DNA from: Ianthella basta
Lineage: Eukaryota; Porifera; Demospongiae; Verongiida; Ianthellidae
Direction of reading: 5' to 3'
Length of the DNA: 64,000 bases
Assembly: GCA_964019415.1 (NCBI GenBank)
Contig: OZ025887.1
Coordinates: 1,327,616-1,391,615 of the forward strand
Made by a program: the position numbers and the translations under genes. Numbering within the stretch: position 1 is the first letter of the stretch; each line of letters starts with the position of its first letter. The notes below the pieces were generated by a model. That model made no database searches. It saw only the letters and a list, made by a program, of their open reading frames with translations, and was not told the origin of the DNA. Positions 11,104 through 22,557 of this stretch are shown in pieces.

Positions 11104-12604
11104 ATTGTCAGAGCCCCAGGAGTGGGGCATTGGTTAGGGCGGCCTATAGCTGCTGCCAACAATTATCTCGGTGTTTCCCCATCAGCGTGGGGATTAACAC
11201 CAAAGTTGTATCCAAGGGTTGGAGGGAAGTGCATCAAAATTGTGACAATGCATGTCTGACCTGCAGGTACATCCCAAATGCAATTTAAGATGGGGGAAGT
11301 GGGGGTAACAATTGATGGGTGCATTAGATCTCTCTCTTATAAGTAAGCATCTTATACATATTATAATAGCAGCAAAGCCTACAGCTGCCTTCGGTGGGCT
11401 TCCCTGCTCCGGCTGGTTGATTCTAGCACATTACATGCCAGAGCATGTACCGATACCAGCTGTTGGGCATTGGCATCCTTGCACACCAGTGAATTGTGGC
11501 AGTGATTACCTGCAGCTTGCACACCGGCACACAGGTCTAGCGATCTGGAGTTCAATTAATACATGGCATGCCCTTGTGTTAATGACATTTGGTTGTGCAC
11601 AAGACTTCATGTATGTGAATTAGCCCTCTAGACTAAGTTAACTCCACAGTGCATATATACGTATGATTATGCAATTGGGCACACGTACACAACACAACCA
11701 CTCTGAGCAATTGCAACTACTGTTTCAAGGCATCAGATGTGAGCTTGCAATGTGCTAAGAAGAAATCAAGGATGAAATGCACGATATAACCGTTGTTGTG
11801 TGTGTTGATTCAGTAGGAGTGCGCAAAAGAAGAATTAAATGCTTGAATCTGAATGTAAAGTGTTGTCAACTGCCAACTGGTCAGCAGTTCAGAGGTCAGT
11901 GTGGTGATGCAGCATGCAATGCTGACTCACCCTGCACTGGACCATCCTCTGTCTCCTCTGCCCCCTCATTCCCACAGCACAACAAACAGAGTGCACCTTG
12001 TATGCTAATTTGAATATACAACGCTCAGGTGACGGGCCCCCCCAACAGTGGAATGCTGACTCATGACACTGCATGGACCACCCCTTGCTGCTCCTCTCAT
12101 TATTCATTGGTCAATAAACCATATTGGCTGCCATGGAACTGCCCCCTCATTCCCACAGCACAACAAACAGAGTGCACCTGGTCTGCTAATTTGAATAACA
12201 CTCAGGTGACGTGGAATGCTGACTCGCGCACACTGGACCACTCTGGCTGCTCCTCCCACCTCCTCCCTCCAGTCGGGCCACAGCTTTTGGGGGGCTATGT
12301 ATATACAGCTCCCTAGTCCCCCTTGTTCCGCCATCCTAGTTCCACTGTTCTGCAAACATAGCAGGAGGGTGCATGCAGGTGGCCATTATTACCAGCATGT
12401 GGGACATGTCCTATGCAGCCAATTGCATGGCCTCTGTACTTTGTATTGTTTCTCCCATGCACCATGTGTGTGTATTTGTGTGTGTGTGTGTGTTGGCTTC
12501 TGCATGTGTGATGTGTGTGTAGAGTATGCCTCCCTATATCTTTTCCTCCCATTCTCTTCCCTCCTCACCCTTCCACCCAAGTATTCCGCCATACAAATCC
12601 AATT
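11104..12604. repeat. Repeat R, copy 3
   Basis: Copy of repeat R after GTPase A of unit 2. It carries a ~47-bp deletion near 12258, where the segment with the ACTCAGGCGGTGGCAG motif is replaced by CTCCCTCC. Confidence 0.85.
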
Positions 12605-13592
12605 CAGCTGTGGTTTAACTTCTATGAAGGTAGACTGTATTTTACTAATATCGCATTAGAATTACTGTGAACATACATTCATATTATAATTTATAGATTA
12701 GAGACCCTACTATCAACTGAAAGACAATGGTATTAAGTTTGTAATCAAAATGCACACGGCTGATGCCCTCAGATGGAGATGCCCTCATGATCAGGAAGAC
12801 ATGTAAATTTACCCCCCTCCCCTGCATGACACTTAGCTATTAGGAGTGTCTTTGTGTTGCCCATAAACATTAGAGAGTTTGTGAAGCTTCACTTCACTCT
12901 GCCTGAATCACAAAAGAAAGCACGACAAATGTGTATGCACACACACACGTGTGTGTGTGTGTGTGTGTTGCAATAGCTAATATAAATTGTATTGATAACA
13001 CAACAGCAACCAGATGGAGCAAGTATTTCAAGTTGGAGTGGAAGCTTTTTTAACTCAAAACTGCTTATTTGTGATGATGTAACACATTGCTACCATGGCT
13101 ACGTAGCGCTGATATTAAGAATGTAGGCGCCACATAGCACTGTAGCGCTCTTTGGCGGCAATTTTAAAATTCACTGCTTGTTATCACTTACTAGTATAGC
13201 TATTAGCAATATAAGGTGGTGGGCACTATACATGCACAAGGTGGACTGGGAAGTTGCCATCATGCACTGTTGTACACCTTTTACGGTTTTTCCTAGCTGT
13301 GCTAGTTCTGTTTTGTACCATGCAGTTGAGAAAGTATCCGGATCAATAGTCCTGAACATTGAACAACTCTCTACAATACACATAGCTTCAGTTATAAGCA
13401 TAAACATCATGTTCGTACATAAACTAGACATACAAAGTGGATAAGGATTAATATAGTCTAATTATTAGTTAGCTACACTGAAGCAAACATAGACATGTAT
13501 TATACATAGCTACACTGCACGTAAATAATTGTCAGCAAAGAATACACTGTTGGTTACTGTACTAATAAAGCCTGCAGGTCTGAACAAGCACA
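12605..13592. other. Spacer between R and GTPase B, unit 2
   Basis: Duplicate of 4097-5084 with a handful of substitutions. Non-coding, with the same (CA)n/(GT)n self-complementary block near 12938-12968. Confidence 0.6.
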
Positions 13593-14963
13593 TCATTGTG
13601 CTTTGCGTGACTCCATTTCATGCAATCTGCTATAGGCGGTTGCCAGAGTCATCTTGCATTTGAGGCATTCCGTTTTTTCCTCTTCAAAGCTAGCAATGTA
13701 TTTTTCCAGGCTTTCAATCTCTTCTTCATGCTGCTTATTCTGTTGAAGCAATGAGCTTGAAGCGACACTTTCCATGTCCAATGAATTTTGAATGTCCTGT
13801 ATCCTTGCCTTTGCTGAACGTATTTCCACAGAATACCTCACATTTTTGCGGGTCCGCAGAGTGACATTGGCGTACAAACCACGCATAAATTCACCTTGAA
13901 CTTTGCCAGAAACAGACTTTTCTGTCTCTTTCACATCCTTCCACTCCAAGTGGCCATTGTCCCAGTATTTGAATCTATGTACAGGCCAGCCAGAACTAAT
14001 ATCAAAGTAGGCTGATTGCGACTTCATGAATTTCCACTCTATCTCCAGTGACCATTGTTTTGTAGGAATCAATTCGTTTGTGTCCTTATCTTGTACTTCT
14101 GCTCTTGCATCACTTTGTTCAGCCAGTAATTGAGTTCGTTTCTTCCCATTTGCCTCCACTTGACTGAGAACAAGTGTCGCTTCGGCCTTAAGCTGCTTTA
14201 TCTTTGCACTGTAGCCAGTAATCTGTCCGTCTAAGTTTTCAATTCGCTTTGCATCTTCCACTTGTAATGCCTGTGTTTTGGCAACAAGCATGCCTTCTGT
14301 TTCTACGCCGTCGAGTGAAGCAATGTAGTTGATTATTGCTTCGCGAGTCTGTGCGGTAGCTTTCTCGTCTTCTTCCTCGAGAGGCAGTGAATCAATAGCA
14401 AAGTGCACTGGTGAATACGGTAGCCGTCCATTGCGCACTATCTCTTCAATGGCATTCTTTGTCACTACCGCTGGGTCAATACCTGCTCGCTTGCGTTTCT
14501 TCACTTCATGCGGATTCTGTGAATAGTCTGTGAAGACTATTATAACGTTGGTCTCGAACAGATTTGGCAGCAATTCACTATAGTAGCGCACCGTCGCAGT
14601 GTACTGGGCGTCTATCTGGGAGCCGAACTTGGCACAGAGCACGCAGGCTCTTATCTCCCCCGCTTTCCGCACAACTTTAATGATCTCGATCATGTGGCGC
14701 AGGTCTTTTACTGCAGACTCGTTTAGGCCAGGGGTATCAATCACTTCCAGCGGGATAGATGAGCCTGCTCTACGATTGAAGGAGCAACGCCCACTCTTAA
14801 CGTCCTGCGTTTGAGGCTTACCGTCGACACCAATGGCAAACACTTCCTGGGACTTCTCGGTGGAGCCGAGGAGACAGTTGCCAAGTGTGCTCTTGCCGCT
14901 TCCGGTGGAGCCGATGAGCAAGACCGACACCGCCTTGTGTTGCGCAGGGTTTGCTAGGGCCAT
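13593..14963 (-). CDS. AIG1/GIMAP-like GTPase B with coiled-coil tail, copy 2
   Basis: A 456-aa ORF from the first ATG (MALANPAQHK). It is identical to copy 1 apart from Ala4 in place of Thr4. It has the same P-loop (18-26), G3 (76-82), aromatic middle block and coiled-coil segments. There are only two B copies against three A copies, because the array breaks off after A in unit 3. Confidence 0.85.
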   Translation of the reverse strand: MALANPAQHKAVSVLLIGSTGSGKSTLGNCLLGSTEKSQEVFAIGVDGKPQTQDVKSGRCSFNRRAGSSIPLEVIDTPGLNESAVKDLRHMIEIIKVVRKAGEIRACVLCAKFGSQIDAQYTATVRYYSELLPNLFETNVIIVFTDYSQNPHEVKKRKRAGIDPAVVTKNAIEEIVRNGRLPYSPVHFAIDSLPLEEEDEKATAQTREAIINYIASLDGVETEGMLVAKTQALQVEDAKRIENLDGQITGYSAKIKQLKAEATLVLSQVEANGKKRTQLLAEQSDARAEVQDKDTNELIPTKQWSLEIEWKFMKSQSAYFDISSGWPVHRFKYWDNGHLEWKDVKETEKSVSGKVQGEFMRGLYANVTLRTRKNVRYSVEIRSAKARIQDIQNSLDMESVASSSLLQQNKQHEEEIESLEKYIASFEEEKTECLKCKMTLATAYSRLHEMESRKAQ

Positions 14964-15399
14964 CCTATATATCAAAGCGTTGGGATCAAACTTCCGTTAG
15001 CTATACGATGCGTACACCGCACGGAGGAGCTGCAAATGTACCTACAATTGGAAACCTCATTAAATAGTGCAACTTCGGAAGGCGGAGCTACGTGACCACA
15101 CATTCTAAGGGGATTCATTAGAGCTAGCTACCTAGGATTAATATTGCTGCTCGCTTTTACATGATGAGAGCGTGCTCGTAGACGACATTATTATACTGAT
15201 GGCATAGGGCAAAGGGATCATGGGTTAGGAGCCCTGATTGCTCTAATGCCTGAGCTTGAACCCATGCCTATACTGCTGGCACAATCTGACTTACACTGTA
15301 ATGGGGCCGGAGCATGAAAGTTTGCCAGGCAGTGTGTCTAATAGGAGGTAGAGTCAATGGGTAGAGTGTACTTGTTTAGTGAGCATCGGTGCATGGTAC
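14964..15399. other. GTPase B upstream region, unit 2
   Basis: Duplicate of 6456-6891, including the presumed promoter. No ORF is supported. Confidence 0.45.
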
Positions 15400-17036
15400 A
15401 TTGTCAGAGCCCCAGGAGTGGAGCATTGGTTAGGCCAGCCAATATATCTGCTGCCAACACCAAACACCAAAGTTAACGTTGTATCCAAGGGATGGGTCGA
15501 AGTGCATCAGAATTATGGCAATGTATGTCTGACCAAATGCAATTATTTAAGATGGGAGAGGTGGGGGTTAACAATTGATAGGTGCATTCTCTTAATCTAT
15601 AATTCAGTTTGTTTGTTTGTCTGTTCGTTAGTGATTCGGGCAAAATCTACTGCACAGGGTGCCACCAAACTCTCAGGGATTATAAAGTGGGGCTCCAGAA
15701 GTGTCCTCCACGGGTTGACATCATGTGCATTAGATCTCTGTCTTAAGTAAGTATAATATTATAATAGCAGCAAAGCCTGCAGCTGCCTTCGGTGGGCTTC
15801 CCTGCTCTGGCTGGTTGATGCCAGCATATCACATGCCGAGAGCATGTACCGATACCAGCTGTTGGGCGTTGGCATCCTTGCACACCAGTGAATTGTGGCA
15901 ATGATTACCTGCAGCTTGCACACCGGCACACAGGTCTAGCGATCTGGAGTTCAATTAATACATGGCGTGCCCTTGTGTTAATGACATTTGATTGTGCACA
16001 AGACTTCATGTATGTGAATTAGCCCTCTAGACTAAGTTAACTCCACAGTGCATATATACGTATGATTATGCAATTGGGCACACGTACACAACACAACCAC
16101 TCTGAGCAATTGCAACTACTGTTTCAAAGCATCAGATGTGAGCTTGCAATGTGCTAAGAAGAAATCAAGGATGAAATGCACGATATAACCGTTGTTGTGT
16201 GTGTTGATTCAGTAGGAGTGCGCAAAAGAAGTATTAAATGCTTGAATCTGAATGTAAAGTGTTGTCAACTGCCAACTGGTCAGCAGTTCAGAGGTCAGTG
16301 TGGTGATGCAGCATGCAATGCTGACTCACCCTGCACTGGACCATCCTCTGTCTCCTCTGCCCCCTCATTCCCACAGCACAACAAACAGAGTGCACCTTGT
16401 ATGCTAATTTGAATATACAACGCTCAGGTGACGGGCCCCCCCAACAGTGGAATGCTGACTCATGACACTGCATGGACCACCCCTTGCTGCTCCTCTCATT
16501 ATTCATTGATCAATAAACCATATTGGCTGCCATGGAACTGCCCCCTCATTCCCACAGCACAACAAACAGAGTGCACCTGGTCTGCTAATTTGAATAACAC
16601 TCAGGTGACGTGGAATGCTGACTCGCGCACACTCCTCCCACTCAGGCGGTGGCAGCTGAACATGGATGGGTGGTTTGGGTGGGATTGCTTGGTGGCAAAG
16701 CCAGTCGGGCCACAGCTTTTGGGGGGCTATGTATATACAGCTCCCTAGTCCCCCTTGTTCCGCCATCCTAGTTCCACTGTTCTGCAAACATAGCAGGAGG
16801 GTGCATGCAGGTGGCCATTATTACCAGCATGTGGGACATGTCCTATGCAGCCAATTGCATGGCCTCTGTACTTTGTATTGTTTCTCCCGTGCACCATGTG
16901 TGTGTATTTGTGTGTGTGTGTGTGTTGGCTTCTGCATGTGTGATGTGTGTGTAGAGTATGCCTCCCTATATCTTTTCCTCCCATTCTCTTCCCTCCTCAC
17001 CCTTCCACCCAAGTATTCCGCCATACAAACCCAATT
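15400..17036. repeat. Repeat R, copy 4
   Basis: Copy of repeat R after GTPase B of unit 2. A ~20-bp deletion near 16631 removes the GGACCACTCTGGCTG stretch found in the other copies. Confidence 0.85.
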
Positions 17037-17381
17037 GTAACTTTCCTAAGGGCATGCCATTGAATTTCTGCCCATACCCTCAATTCAATGGCATGCCCTT
17101 AGGCAAGTTACAAGTGCTTGCTGCAGTATGCACTCCAATGGCGGCCGTGCAGGTTCTGACCGGCTGTAACTTGCACTGGTGGTCTTTTTCTTCGACCATT
17201 GGGTACATTTTCTTACTGGCAAATGAGCATGGTGGTGCAAAAGGTGTGTGTGCTGCCCCGGGCCCACTGTAACTTGCTCTGGACCAGGTGGTCTTTTTCT
17301 ATGACCAAGATACTCTACTGGCACAGGTGGTGGTCGCTGTGATATTGTAACTTGCACTGTGTGGTGGTGGTGGTGGTGGTA
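17037..17381. repeat. Half of long palindromic repeat (copy 3)
   Basis: Third copy of the half-palindrome, at the start of truncated unit 3. The junction with repeat R is the same as at 8549/8550. Confidence 0.8.
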
Positions 17382-17505
17382 ATACAGGATAAGGACAACG
17401 TAAAATCTCATCACATTATAATATTGCATACAGGATAAGGACAACGTAAAATCTTATCACGTGCACATGTAGTACAGGATAAGTATAGCTACGTTTTGCA
17501 ACTGT

Positions 17506-18423
17506 CTAAGAAACCATGCACCGCCCTGGAGTTTTTAGGGCCGTCCCTTCAAAGCGTTGGCTCAAACCACGTGCAGGAGGAGTAGCTGTACCACGTAAGT
17601 AATTGGAGAAGATAGGCAGAACTGCATGAACCCCACATTCACTGAACAGGTTGGGCAATGTATTAGCACTGCGGAGCATACCAATGTGCTCAAATATTGC
17701 CTTACGAGCCCGCATGGTACATTCAACTTCATGCTCTACCTCCATCATAGGTAATGAGTCAATGCAAAAGTACTTTGGTGCACATGGCAGTTCTCCAGCT
17801 TGTACAATCTCTTCAACTGCATTGCGTTCATATGCCTCTCTTAAATAGCCTGATTTCTCACGTTTGCGCACTGCATATGGGTTCATCGAGAAATCTGTGA
17901 AGACGACTATCACGTTGTCTTTCCCTTGAAACAACCTTGGCAGTAATTCCTTATATTGGCGAACTGTCTCCCTGTACTGGGTGTCTATCGGGGAGCCGAA
18001 CTTGACACAGAGTATGCAGGCTGTTATATCCTCTGCTTTCTGCACAGCCTTAATCTCACACTTGTACAATTGGTCTACTTCTGCATCCTCGTTTAGGCCT
18101 GGAGTGTCAATGATTTTCAGCTGTATAGGCGGCTTTCCTGCTCCTGGGCTGAAGTGGCCAGCTGCAAACTGTACAAATTGCGTTTCAGGCTTATTGTCAC
18201 GACTACTGTAGAACACCTGCATGCAGGTATTAGGATAAAGGAGACAGTTCCCAAGCGTGCTCTTGCCGCTTCCAGTGGTACCGATGAGCAAGACCGTTTT
18301 GCGCTGCTGTGAAGTTCTTCGAGGGGGACCAGTACGGACAACGTCTCGGGTAAGCCGGGGCACGAGTGTGCGATAAAAGTCAGAAGTGATTCCGGACTCT
18401 CCATAAGAGCCACTAGTAGCCAT
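17506..18423 (-). CDS. AIG1/GIMAP-like GTPase A, copy 3
   Basis: A 305-aa ORF identical in protein to the copies at 463 and 9019 (P-loop 48-56, DTPGLNE 106-112). It keeps its promoter palindrome and about 250 bp of upstream flank, so it may be expressed although the rest of the unit is missing. Confidence 0.85.
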   Translation of the reverse strand: MATSGSYGESGITSDFYRTLVPRLTRDVVRTGPPRRTSQQRKTVLLIGTTGSGKSTLGNCLLYPNTCMQVFYSSRDNKPETQFVQFAAGHFSPGAGKPPIQLKIIDTPGLNEDAEVDQLYKCEIKAVQKAEDITACILCVKFGSPIDTQYRETVRQYKELLPRLFQGKDNVIVVFTDFSMNPYAVRKREKSGYLREAYERNAVEEIVQAGELPCAPKYFCIDSLPMMEVEHEVECTMRARKAIFEHIGMLRSANTLPNLFSECGVHAVLPIFSNYLRGTATPPARGLSQRFEGTALKTPGRCMVS

Positions 18424-18469
18424 GCAGGAACCTCCGCCAGCCTCAACCTAAGCAATCTGAAATCGTATC

Positions 18470-18491
18470 AGACGTCACGTTCGTGACGTCT
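18470..18491. promoter_or_regulatory. CRE-like palindrome upstream of GTPase A (copy 3)
   Basis: Third identical copy of the 22-bp CRE-like palindrome, at the same distance from the ATG. Confidence 0.6.
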
Positions 18492-18735
18492 ATTTAGGAA
18501 TGTGCCCGGTTCAAAATGGCATCTCCTATCTTAATGTATTAGCGCGCTTCGGCGAAACTAGCCAAACGGCGGTGGCAAAGAACAATTTAAGGCCATGGAT
18601 AGGCTTCTTTGGATGTATTGAAGTCAGCAGCGCACCCAAAGGTAACCTGGAGTTCACGTAAGAGAAAAGCGAGCAAAATGGCGGGCACTAACGCCTATAA
18701 AGAGAGTGGAGAATCTGTAGAGAATAACGATTGAG

Positions 18736-19642
18736 ATGGAGCAGAAGGAAGAACCTGGTACCGAAGAAGACGTTATATTGGAGCTTGCTGTTGAGTACGT
18801 GCTGGGTAATGGCTGCCCCTCTGACATAGACAAGGATCGAAAGCGTGCAGTGCGGAAGAGAGCGGCGACGCTAACAGCAGAATAGGGTGAAGTTTTCGTT
18901 CAGAGGAAAGGGAGAAGGGTCAAAGTAGTGACCTCTGTAGAGGAGCAGCGATTTATCCTCAAAGCCTGCCATTCGGACCCAACATCAAGCCACTTTGGCG
19001 TAACGAAGACCTGGCAAAGGGTATCCGAACGCTTCTATTGGAAAGGTCTAGCCAGTGATGTCAGGGAGCTGGTAAGTTTATAGCTATATCCAGTGGCTAG
19101 CTAGCTAGCTATGTACATGCGCATGTGTAACTGATTTCACGTGCATGTAGATGTTTCTGCTAGACACGTAGCTGCATGTATTATCATGGAATCATGGTCT
19201 CATCTTGTTACTCATTTGTCTTTATCACTGCTCTGTAGAATTAAAATCTGCTATTTTGGGGGAACGATGCAACCACGTGGAGCCACAGCTGACAGTCAAA
19301 GTTCCAACTATACCACAACAGGAGGGGAGCAAAGATTGTGGTGTGCATGCCATTGCCTATGCATACCATGCAGCCCGAAAAGATGATATTACGGGCATCT
19401 TTTTTAGACAGGAAAAATGAGAAGTCACTTGGCAAAGTGCTTTCGCAAGGGAAAGATGCTCCCTTTCCCAAGGGATAGGCATAGGCCCAAGTTCTTGCAC
19501 CCACGAAAGCCGAAGAACATCCGTCTGTACTGCAATTGTCTCATGCCAGAGACCTGGAGCGACATGGTCTTGTGTGATTCATGTGATCAATGGTTCCACA
19601 TGCAGTTTAGAGGAACAGTGGATTTGTAATGACTGTGCATGA
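18736..19642 (+). pseudogene. Relic of integrase / Ulp1 protease / PHD-finger transposon gene
   Basis: Three domain fragments occur in order. The first block (18736-19071) starts MEQKEEPGTEEDV, has an in-frame TAG at 18883-18885, and then shows an integrase zinc-binding H2C2 region (ILKACHSDPTSSHFGVTKTW). It ends at a good donor (CTG|GTAAGT). After an intron-like gap, 19240-19420 encodes the end of a C48/Ulp1-type cysteine protease with the catalytic signature PQQEGSKDCGVHAIAYAYH. A one-base loss in an A-run at about 19415 shifts the frame into a PHD finger (CNCLMPETW, LCDSCDQWFH). A second shift near 19605 returns to frame for the terminal WICNDCA. This integrase plus Ulp1 plus PHD order is typical of gypsy-integrase-derived transposon genes of marine invertebrates. 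The integrase core and protease N-terminus are missing, so this is a broken copy. Confidence 0.7.
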
Positions 19643-19839
19643 CATTGTGCTATGTAAGCTACAACTTCATTTTTGCAACATTATAGCTGCATTTGTATTT
19701 ATTCACATTCTGCTTAAATCATGTATTTTTATGAAGTTCAAATCCCCATGCATGTATTGTGTTGATGGTGAAAATGAAATGCATATCAAGTAGCTATTAG
19801 GCCTGGAAAGCCCAGAATCTAAACATAGATGATCATGAG
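19643..19839. other. AT-rich gap, nothing seen
   Basis: Non-coding sequence between the Ulp1/PHD relic and the palindromic block. No ORF or recognizable motif. Confidence 0.4.
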
Positions 19840-19985
19840 GGGGTCCACATATTTCAGGGTAGGTCCAAAGATTTCAGTCCAGCCATTTCTGAAATATTAG
19901 TTCTGGGGGTCCAAATATTTCGAAATATTGGGACCAGGGGTCCAAATATTTCGAAATATTTGGACTGCAGGGAACCTTTTCAGGG
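19840..19985. repeat. Tandem AAATATTTCGAAATATT palindromes
   Basis: Several GGTCCAAATATTTC-type units occur in a row, including a perfect 22-bp palindrome at 19942-19963 with arms CCAAATATTTC and GAAATATTTGG, and a near copy at 19913-19933. The block sits immediately before the truncated 5' end of a reverse-transcriptase element. It may be part of another element's end or of a target site. Confidence 0.55.
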
Positions 19986-19999
19986 GGTCCAATTTTTTC

Positions 20000-22557
20000 A
20001 TGACAGAACCAGTTTCAGAACTACCGGACTCAGAACTAGCCGACTCAGAAGACTCAAGAGCAGACTCAGAAGCGCCAGCTTCAGATGCACTAGCTTCAGA
20101 AAGACCTGGCTTAGAGATGAGGGAATCAGCTTTTGGCTTTTAGCGAAAGCCTTTGCTAAGTTCATGAGACAAGGTAAAGTCGGAGTGGCCATTCGCCTTC
20201 TCTCAAAGCATGAAGCTGGTATTCTCAACCTTAATGAAAAGTATGATGCACAGGACGAGCGGACTGTATTGGAAGAGCTGACTGCGAAACACCCAAACAA
20301 AGCACCAATTGTGAAAGAAGCCATAGCAACAGATTACCCCGGCAAGGAACTGCACCCCGTCATATTTGAATCAATAACGGGGGAAGCCATCCGTGCATGT
20401 GCTTTGAAAACCAATGGCAGTGCCGGACCATCAGGGATCGGTGCTGCAGGATGGAGAAGAATATGCACTTCCTTCAAACGTTCAGCACAACTCTGTTCCA
20501 GCATGGCTTTGGTTGCGAAGAAACTTTGCACTGTGTATGTAGACCCTGATGATCTATCTTCCTTTACTGCATCACAGCTCATTGCCCTGGACAAGCATCC
20601 TGGTGTGCGACCCATTGCCATTGGAGAAGTCTCACGGAGAATAATTAGTAAAGTGATCCTTACTGTTGTTGCTGATGAAGTTCGTGAAATGGCAGGGTGT
20701 GTGCAATTGTGTGCAGGCCAGGAAGCAGGAGGTGAAGCCGGTGTAAGAGCAATGGCAAAAATTTTTGAGGATGCCAACACTGAAGCAGCTATGTTGGTGG
20801 ATGCCACAAATGCGTTCAACCTGCTCAACAGACGAACAGCTCTTATCAATATCCATGTCACCTGTCCATCCATTGCCACGGTTCTTACCAATATGTACAG
20901 AGGAGATGGAAACCTGTACATCCAAGGGCAAGTTTTGAAGTCGAAAGAAGGAGTAATGCAGGGTGACCCACTTGCAATGTCTATGTATGCCTTGGGTATA
21001 CTACCCCTCATTCGCAAGCTGAAAGCCACTAAGCAGGTGTGGTTCGCGGATGATGCTGCGGCAGGAGACTCACTAGTGAATCTACATGAGTGGTGGACTG
21101 CACTGCTGAGACAAGGCCCTTCATTCGGATACCACCCAAATCCTGCCAAAACCTGGCTTATTGTCAAGGAAGGCAATTTAGACCAGGCAACCAACATCTT
21201 TGGTAGCAGTGGAGTTAACATCACATCTAGTGGACAGAAGTACCTTGGAGCTGCACTTGGAAGCACAGAATTTGTCAAGAAATTTGTAAAGATGAAGGTT
21301 GCTGAATGGTGTGAAGAGGTTATCTGTCTGTCTACCAATGCAAAAAGGGAACCACAAGCTGCATACGCTGCCTTCGTACATGGAGTAATCCATCACTGGA
21401 ACTACATCCTAAGGACAATACCAAACATCTCCGAACTCCTGACACCCTTGGAAGAAGCCATTCGATACCAGTTGATTCCTGCGATCACTGGCCGAAGCAC
21501 GTGTCAGATACGGAACGGGATGTCTTGGCATTACCCTGTCGCCTTGGATGAAAGGGGTTTAATAAACCCTGTCAAGTCATCAATGCTCCAGTATGAATGC
21601 TCGGACCTGATTACAGCCCCACTTGTGGAATTGATCACTACTAATGCTGACTTTTCCCAAGACACATGGGATGAAATGACCCAGGCAAAGCTAGAAATGA
21701 AGAAGTGTAGAAACCAACTTGATGATGATGCGGCCAGGATTCAATCTGAGCTGAATGCCCCACTGAAGAGGTCAGTTGACCTAGCTAAAGAGAAAGGGGC
21801 ATCTTCATGGTTGACTGCTCTGCCTCTTGAGAACCAAGGATTTGCCTTGTACAAGAGTGCATTTTGAGATGCATTGGCTCTCCAGTACAACTGGCTGCCA
21901 GATCGAATGCCTACCAAGTGTGAGTGCGGTGAGCCATTCACTGTTGAGCACGCTTTGTCATGTCCCAAAGGAGCCTTTCCTATTCATCACCACAATGAGA
22001 TTCGGGATATCACTTGCAGCCTTCTGTCTGAAGTGTGCCATGATGTAACTGTGGAGCCCACACTACAGCCCCTTGAAGGACACACCCTCAGATATGCATT
22101 CACAATCACTGATGACAGTGCCCGAGCAGACATTCAGGCAAAAGGATTCTGGGGAACCTCTCACCAACGTGCATTTTTTGACGTGAAGGTATTTAACCCA
22201 CACGCACCATCCAACAAGAGGTTTTCCACTCCTACCTGTTATGCCCACCATGAACAGATCAAGCGGCGCTTGTATGAGCAGAGAATCAATGAAGTTGAGC
22301 TGGCTTCCTTCACCCCACTCATTTTCAGTACTACTGGAGGCATGGGCGAGTCTGCTGCAGTGTTCTATGGACGTCTTGCTGACATGATTGCCACCAAGAC
22401 CAAACAGCCATACTCCAGCACCATCACGTGGATCTGCTGCAGGTTGAATTTTTCACTGATCAGATCATCTGTGTCCTGTCTGAGAGGATCGCGCCAAAAT
22501 AGCTGCTCCAGATTGCCTGATTCTACTACACTGGCAGTCTGGGAAGCCAGAATCTGA
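20000..22557 (+). pseudogene. Reverse transcriptase of a non-LTR-type element, one in-frame stop
   Basis: One reading frame runs from about 19960 to 22557, broken only by TGA at 21865-21867 (probably CGA to TGA). The element-derived protein seems to begin near 20140 (KAFAKFMRQGK); codons before that are a repetitive GACTCAGAA-type stretch. RT motifs: MLVDATNAFNLLNR (palm D), EGVMQGDPLAMS and VWFADDAA (FADD catalytic box). The C-terminus has a CxC...H...C knuckle (CECG..HALSC) and a PD-(D/E)xK-like block (ARADIQ..FFDVKV), consistent with a restriction-like endonuclease as in R2-type elements. No integrase or LTR is visible. It is 5'-truncated and carries a nonsense codon, so it is inactive, but only slightly decayed. 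Clade assignment is tentative. Confidence 0.75.

Larger units (their letters stand above)
8557..17043. repeat. Tandem array unit 2
   Basis: Second full unit, 8487 bp against 8556 bp for unit 1. The length difference comes mainly from a ~47-bp deletion in its first R copy (near 12258), a ~20-bp deletion in its second R copy (near 16631) and small simple-repeat changes. GTPase A is unchanged and GTPase B differs at residue 4 (Thr in unit 1, Ala here). Confidence 0.93.
17044..18671. repeat. Truncated tandem unit 3 (GTPase A only)
   Basis: Third unit, matching units 1 and 2 from the half-palindrome through GTPase A and its promoter. Identity stops abruptly at about 18671, inside the shared motif gagaaaagcg. 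Beyond this the sequence is a transposon relic rather than the continuation seen at 1630 and 10186. This is the right-hand edge of the array. Confidence 0.9.

Noticed and set aside
20334-21338. Long minus-strand open frame (334 aa) opposite the RT gene
   Set aside because: Antisense shadow of the RT frame; the plus strand carries all RT motifs.
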